Shown: piece after piece, positions 32,885 to 35,171 of the stretch | Layout of the letters: every line of letters starts with the position of its first letter | Numbering within the stretch: position 1 is the first letter of the stretch | Assembly (NCBI GenBank): GCA_039800165.1 | Contig: JBDLRH010000116.1 | Span: 1-35,171 of the forward strand | From: JBDLRH01 sp039800165 | GTDB lineage: Bacteria; Pseudomonadota; Gammaproteobacteria; Burkholderiales; Burkholderiaceae_C | Direction of reading: 5' to 3' | Length of the DNA: 35,171 bases | Made by a program: the position numbers and the translations under genes | Notes under the pieces: generated by a model | The model's database searches: none | The model's input: only the letters and a program-made list of their open reading frames with translations | Told to the model about the DNA's origin: nothing

Positions 32885-32908
32885 GCAGGCGAACGCTCGT
32901 TCGCCTGC
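32885..32908. promoter_or_regulatory. Perfect palindromic operator, TetR-type
   Basis: The arms GCAGGCGAACG and CGTTCGCCTGC are exact reverse complements of 11 bases with a CT spacer. The inner CGAACG-CT-CGTTCG has the usual TetR-family operator form. It lies between the divergent acyl-CoA dehydrogenase operon and purN and overlaps the dehydrogenase promoter candidate. Confidence 0.75.
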
Positions 32909-32933
32909 CATGTCGGTGGTGTGACAGCGCAGG

Positions 32934-32939
32934 GATAAT
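32934..32939 (+). promoter_or_regulatory. Candidate -10 element (GATAAT) for purN
   Basis: GATAAT matches the sigma-70 -10 consensus at five of six positions and ends 9 bases before the purN ATG. A start point 7 bases downstream would leave a 5' leader of about 2-3 bases, so purN may be leaderless. No good -35 is seen. Confidence 0.5.
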
Positions 32940-32948
32940 CCCGCCCCG

Positions 32949-33575
32949 ATGCGCCACCTTGTCATCCTGATCTCGGGCCACGGCTCCAACATGGAGGCCC
33001 TGGCCCGCACCGCGCAGCGCGAGGCCTGGCCCGAACGCCTGAACGCCCGCATCGCCGCGGTGATCAGCAACCGGCCCGATGCGGCGGGCCTGAAGCTGGC
33101 GCACGATCTGGGCCTGCCCACCGAGGTGCTGGACCACCGGGGCTTTGCATCGCGCGAGGCCTTCGATGCCGCGCTGATGCAGCGCATCGATGCGCACGCG
33201 CCGGCGCTGGTGCTGCTGGCAGGCTTCATGCGCATCCTCACCCCGGGCTTCGTGCGGCACTACGCGGGGCGGCTGGTCAACATTCACCCGTCGCTGCTGC
33301 CGGCTTTCGCCGGCCTGCACACCCACCGCCGCGCGCTGGCCGCGGGCTGCCAGGTGGCGGGCTGCACCGTGCACTGGGTCAGCGAGGCGGTGGACGGCGT
33401 GGAGGCCGCTGCCCCCGGGGCCGGCGAGCGCGCCGCGCCGCCAGGCATCCTGGGGCAGGCGGTGGTGCCGGTGCTGCCGGGTGACGACGAACAGACGCTG
33501 GCCGACCGCGTGCTGGCGCAAGAGCACCTGCTGTACCCGCGCGTGGTGCGCGAACTGCTTGCAAGGACATCCTGA
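32949..33575 (+). CDS. purN: Phosphoribosylglycinamide formyltransferase PurN
   Basis: This encodes 208 residues. PurN transfers a formyl group from 10-formyl-tetrahydrofolate to GAR in purine synthesis. The catalytic residues are present: Asn111 and His113 in VNIHPSLLP and Asp149 in EAVDG. The N-terminal phosphate loop LISGHGSNMEAL (8-19) is normal and fixes the start at 32949. After Asp149 the usual short DxGPIL-type loop is replaced by about 14 extra residues (about 151-165, VEAAAPGAGERAAPP) before GILGQAVVPV resumes. The insertion is in frame and Ala/Pro-rich, beside the active site. The stop shares a base with the rsmB ATG (TGATG). A candidate -10 ends only 9 bases upstream, so the mRNA may be leaderless. 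Confidence 0.94.
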   Translation: MRHLVILISGHGSNMEALARTAQREAWPERLNARIAAVISNRPDAAGLKLAHDLGLPTEVLDHRGFASREAFDAALMQRIDAHAPALVLLAGFMRILTPGFVRHYAGRLVNIHPSLLPAFAGLHTHRRALAAGCQVAGCTVHWVSEAVDGVEAAAPGAGERAAPPGILGQAVVPVLPGDDEQTLADRVLAQEHLLYPRVVRELLARTS

Positions 33576-34852
33576 TGCACCCCAAGGCCCTGCTGGACGC
33601 CTGCAGCGAACTCGTCGCGCGCGTGCTGAAGTTCGACCATCCCGCCGATGCGGTGGTGTCGCGCTACTTTCGCGAGCACCGCTCGCTGGGCCCGCGCGAA
33701 CGTGCCACGCTGGCCGAGACGGCCTATGCGGTGCTGCGGCGCAAGCTGCGCTACGAGCATCTGGCGCGTTCGGGCAGCGGCCCGCGCGAGCGCCGCCTGG
33801 CCATCCTCGGCTTTCATGGCCCGCGCGACTTCGTGAAGAGCGCGCTGAGCGACGCCGAAAAGACCTGGCTGGATGCCTGCGACCGCATCGCCGTGCATGA
33901 CCTGCTGGAGCCGCACCGCCACAACCTGCCCGAATGGATGGCGCAGGCGCTCAAGGCGCAACTCGGTGCAGGCGATGACTTCTGGGCGCTGGTCGACACG
34001 CTCGAGCAGCCCGCTGCGCTGGACCTGCGGGTGAACCTGCAGCAGGCGCGGCGCGATGAAGTGCAGCGCGAGCTGGCGCAGGCGGGTGTGCCCAGCGAAG
34101 CGACGCCGCATTCGCCCTGGGGCCTGCGGGTGCAGGGCAAGCCCGCGCTGCAAAAGCTCGACGCCTTCACCCGCGGCGCGCTCGAGGTGCAGGACGAGGG
34201 CTCGCAGCTGCTCGCGCTGCTGCTGGATGCGCACCGCGGCGAAATGGTGGTCGACTTCTGCGCCGGTGCAGGCGGCAAGACGCTCGCGCTGGGCGCAGCC
34301 ATGCGCAACACCGGGCGGCTGTATGCCTTCGATACCTCGGCGTACCGGCTCGATGCGCTCAAGCCGCGGCTCGCGCGCAGCGGGCTGAGCAATGTGCACC
34401 CGGCGGCCATCGCCCACGAGCGCGACGACCGCATCAAGCGGCTGGCCGGCAAGATCGACCGGGTGCTGGTGGACGCGCCGTGTTCGGGGCTGGGCACACT
34501 GCGGCGCAACCCCGACCTGAAGTGGCGCCAGTCGCCGCAGGCGGTGGCCGAGCTGGTGGCCAAGCAGACCGCCATCCTGGAGAGCGCGGCGCGCCTGCTC
34601 AAGCCCGGCGGGCGGATGGTGTACGCCACCTGCAGCCTGCTGCCGCAGGAAAACGAAGACGTCGCCCAGGCCTTCAGCGCCGCGCACGCCGACTTCGCAC
34701 CGCTGGACCTGGCCGCCGAACTGGAGCGCCTGAAGGTGCCGCAAGCCGCCCGCCTGTGCGCAGGTGGCGACCATGGCACCAGGTACTTGCGCCTGTGGCC
34801 GCACCGGCACGGCACCGACGGCTTCTTCGCGGCCGCCTGGCAGCGCCGCTAG
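33575..34852 (+). CDS. rsmB: 16S rRNA m5C methyltransferase, RsmB/Sun family
   Basis: This encodes 425 residues. RsmB methylates a cytosine (C967 in E. coli) in 16S rRNA using S-adenosylmethionine. The N-terminal part (about 1-130) corresponds to the NusB-like region but is poorly conserved. The methyltransferase domain shows the cofactor motif VVDFCAGAGGKTLALG (225-240), the DAPCSGLGTLRRNPD segment with Cys303, and ATCSLLPQENE with the catalytic Cys353. The ATG at 33575 overlaps the purN stop in TGATG, which indicates coupling. The product family has several paralogues, and the weak NusB match means a related RNA m5C methyltransferase is possible. It is followed by 170 bases with no clear gene before the desaturase. 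Confidence 0.92.
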   Translation: MHPKALLDACSELVARVLKFDHPADAVVSRYFREHRSLGPRERATLAETAYAVLRRKLRYEHLARSGSGPRERRLAILGFHGPRDFVKSALSDAEKTWLDACDRIAVHDLLEPHRHNLPEWMAQALKAQLGAGDDFWALVDTLEQPAALDLRVNLQQARRDEVQRELAQAGVPSEATPHSPWGLRVQGKPALQKLDAFTRGALEVQDEGSQLLALLLDAHRGEMVVDFCAGAGGKTLALGAAMRNTGRLYAFDTSAYRLDALKPRLARSGLSNVHPAAIAHERDDRIKRLAGKIDRVLVDAPCSGLGTLRRNPDLKWRQSPQAVAELVAKQTAILESAARLLKPGGRMVYATCSLLPQENEDVAQAFSAAHADFAPLDLAAELERLKVPQAARLCAGGDHGTRYLRLWPHRHGTDGFFAAAWQRR

Positions 34853-35022
34853 GGCCTTGTTCCCGGCGCTTTCGGCCGCAAATGTCGGCCTGCGACGCCT
34901 CGCGCGACAAAAGTCATGCTTGAGGCGGCTCAGCAAGGTAAAATTCGAGGCTACGAGGGGAGGGTTGGTGCAGCCGCATCGTGCGCGCGCCGACGCTCCC
35001 TGAACCAAGGAATCCGCTTTTC

Positions 35023-35171
35023 ATGATGCTCCCCGACTGGGCCCCCCTGAACGCAATCATCCACTGGCTGTCCTACGGCCTGTGGGACCTGGCCTGGTGG
35101 CAGATCGTGCTGTACACGCTGTTCACCACCCACATCACGATCGCGTCGGTCACCATCTTCCTGCACCGCGC
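35023..35171 (+). CDS. Fatty-acid desaturase, N-terminal fragment (runs off window)
   Basis: Only about 49 residues are visible. The sequence MMLPDWAPLNAIIHW, then a membrane stretch and TTHITIASVTIFLHRA, matches the N-terminus of acyl-CoA or acyl-phospholipid delta-9 desaturases, which are di-iron membrane enzymes; the first histidine-box residues begin at the edge (HR). Two consecutive in-frame ATGs (35023 and 35026) are possible starts; AAGGA at 35007-35011 lies 11 bases before the first and 14 before the second, so the first is preferred. The 170 bases upstream contain TTGAGG and TAAAAT separated by only 13 bases, too close for a normal promoter. Identification rests on a short fragment. 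Confidence 0.7.
   Translation, partial: MMLPDWAPLNAIIHWLSYGLWDLAWWQIVLYTLFTTHITIASVTIFLHR

Noticed and set aside
33399..33443. The PurN insertion as a pair of compensating frameshifts
   Set aside because: Reading the segment in the other frames gives no PurN-like sequence, and the frame resumes exactly at GILGQAVVPV, so a true in-frame insertion is simpler.
32802..33527. A long N-terminal extension of the first acyl-CoA dehydrogenase
   Set aside because: It would run antisense through purN and past a good ribosome-binding site at the ATG at 32801, and its sequence is not dehydrogenase-like.
34920..34944. TTGAGG and TAAAAT as a promoter for the desaturase
   Set aside because: The spacing is only 13 bases, too short for a sigma-70 promoter, and no better -35 is found at 16-18 bases.

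Overview
The window looks like ordinary chromosome from a high-G+C betaproteobacterium of the order Burkholderiales. The protein sequences have a Comamonadaceae or Leptothrix/Rubrivivax-like flavour. Support comes from the strong G/C bias at third codon positions, a Bug-type solute-binding protein with a TctBA transporter, and the ribF-ileS-lspA and rpfE-like-recJ neighbourhoods. This placement is by inspection, not by a search. Genes are packed tightly: no gene-free stretch exceeds 300 bases, and the largest gap (231 bases, 13450-13680) holds a terminator, a 13-bp repeat array and a promoter candidate. I saw no tRNA, rRNA, CRISPR array, insertion sequence or integrase.

Layout. Positions 1-3478 (minus) carry an rpfE-like gene, recJ and a truncated ornithine-cyclodeaminase-family gene, almost without spacing. 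Positions 3528-5469 (plus) carry the lipoprotein-release permease and ATPase (lolC/E, lolD). Positions 5474-9610 (minus) form a PDZ-less membrane-anchored trypsin-like protease, MoxR ATPase, DUF58 and VWA module. Positions 9688-11347 (plus) carry a TatD nuclease and a spermidine-synthase-like protein. Positions 11439-18132 (plus) carry the tripartite transporter genes tctB-tctA, a terminator, then tctC, a leaderless-secretion (cytoplasmic) gamma-glutamyltransferase-like enzyme, an EamA exporter and an SDR with a degenerate active site; this is the most accessory-looking part. Positions 18175-20077 (minus) hold an EamA transporter and a KdgK-like sugar kinase. Positions 20168-22026 (plus) hold a quinone oxidoreductase and a DUF4743/Nudix hydrolase. 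Positions 21971-28269 (minus) hold ribF-ileS-lspA and a Na/Pi cotransporter-PhoU protein. An HNH endonuclease with a TTG start lies at 28412-28969 (plus). Positions 29067-32801 (minus) encode two acyl-CoA dehydrogenases and a lipoprotein esterase/lipase. Positions 32949-34852 (plus) hold purN and rsmB, and a fatty-acid desaturase begins at 35023 and runs off the window.

How the genes work together. Housekeeping functions dominate: DNA repair (RecJ, TatD), lipoprotein trafficking (LolCD, LspA), translation (IleS, RsmB), flavin and purine synthesis (RibF, PurN). The parts worth a second look are the TTT/GGT-like/SDR catabolic-looking cluster, the protease-MoxR-DUF58-VWA module, and the acyl-CoA dehydrogenase pair with its lipase. 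That last operon is preceded by a perfect 24-bp palindrome of the TetR-operator type, in the divergent region shared with purN. No clearly new defence or mobile system is visible. The novelty candidates are regulatory (palindrome, 13-bp repeats) and enzymatic (PurN insertion, SDR active-site loss, GGT-like substrate pocket).
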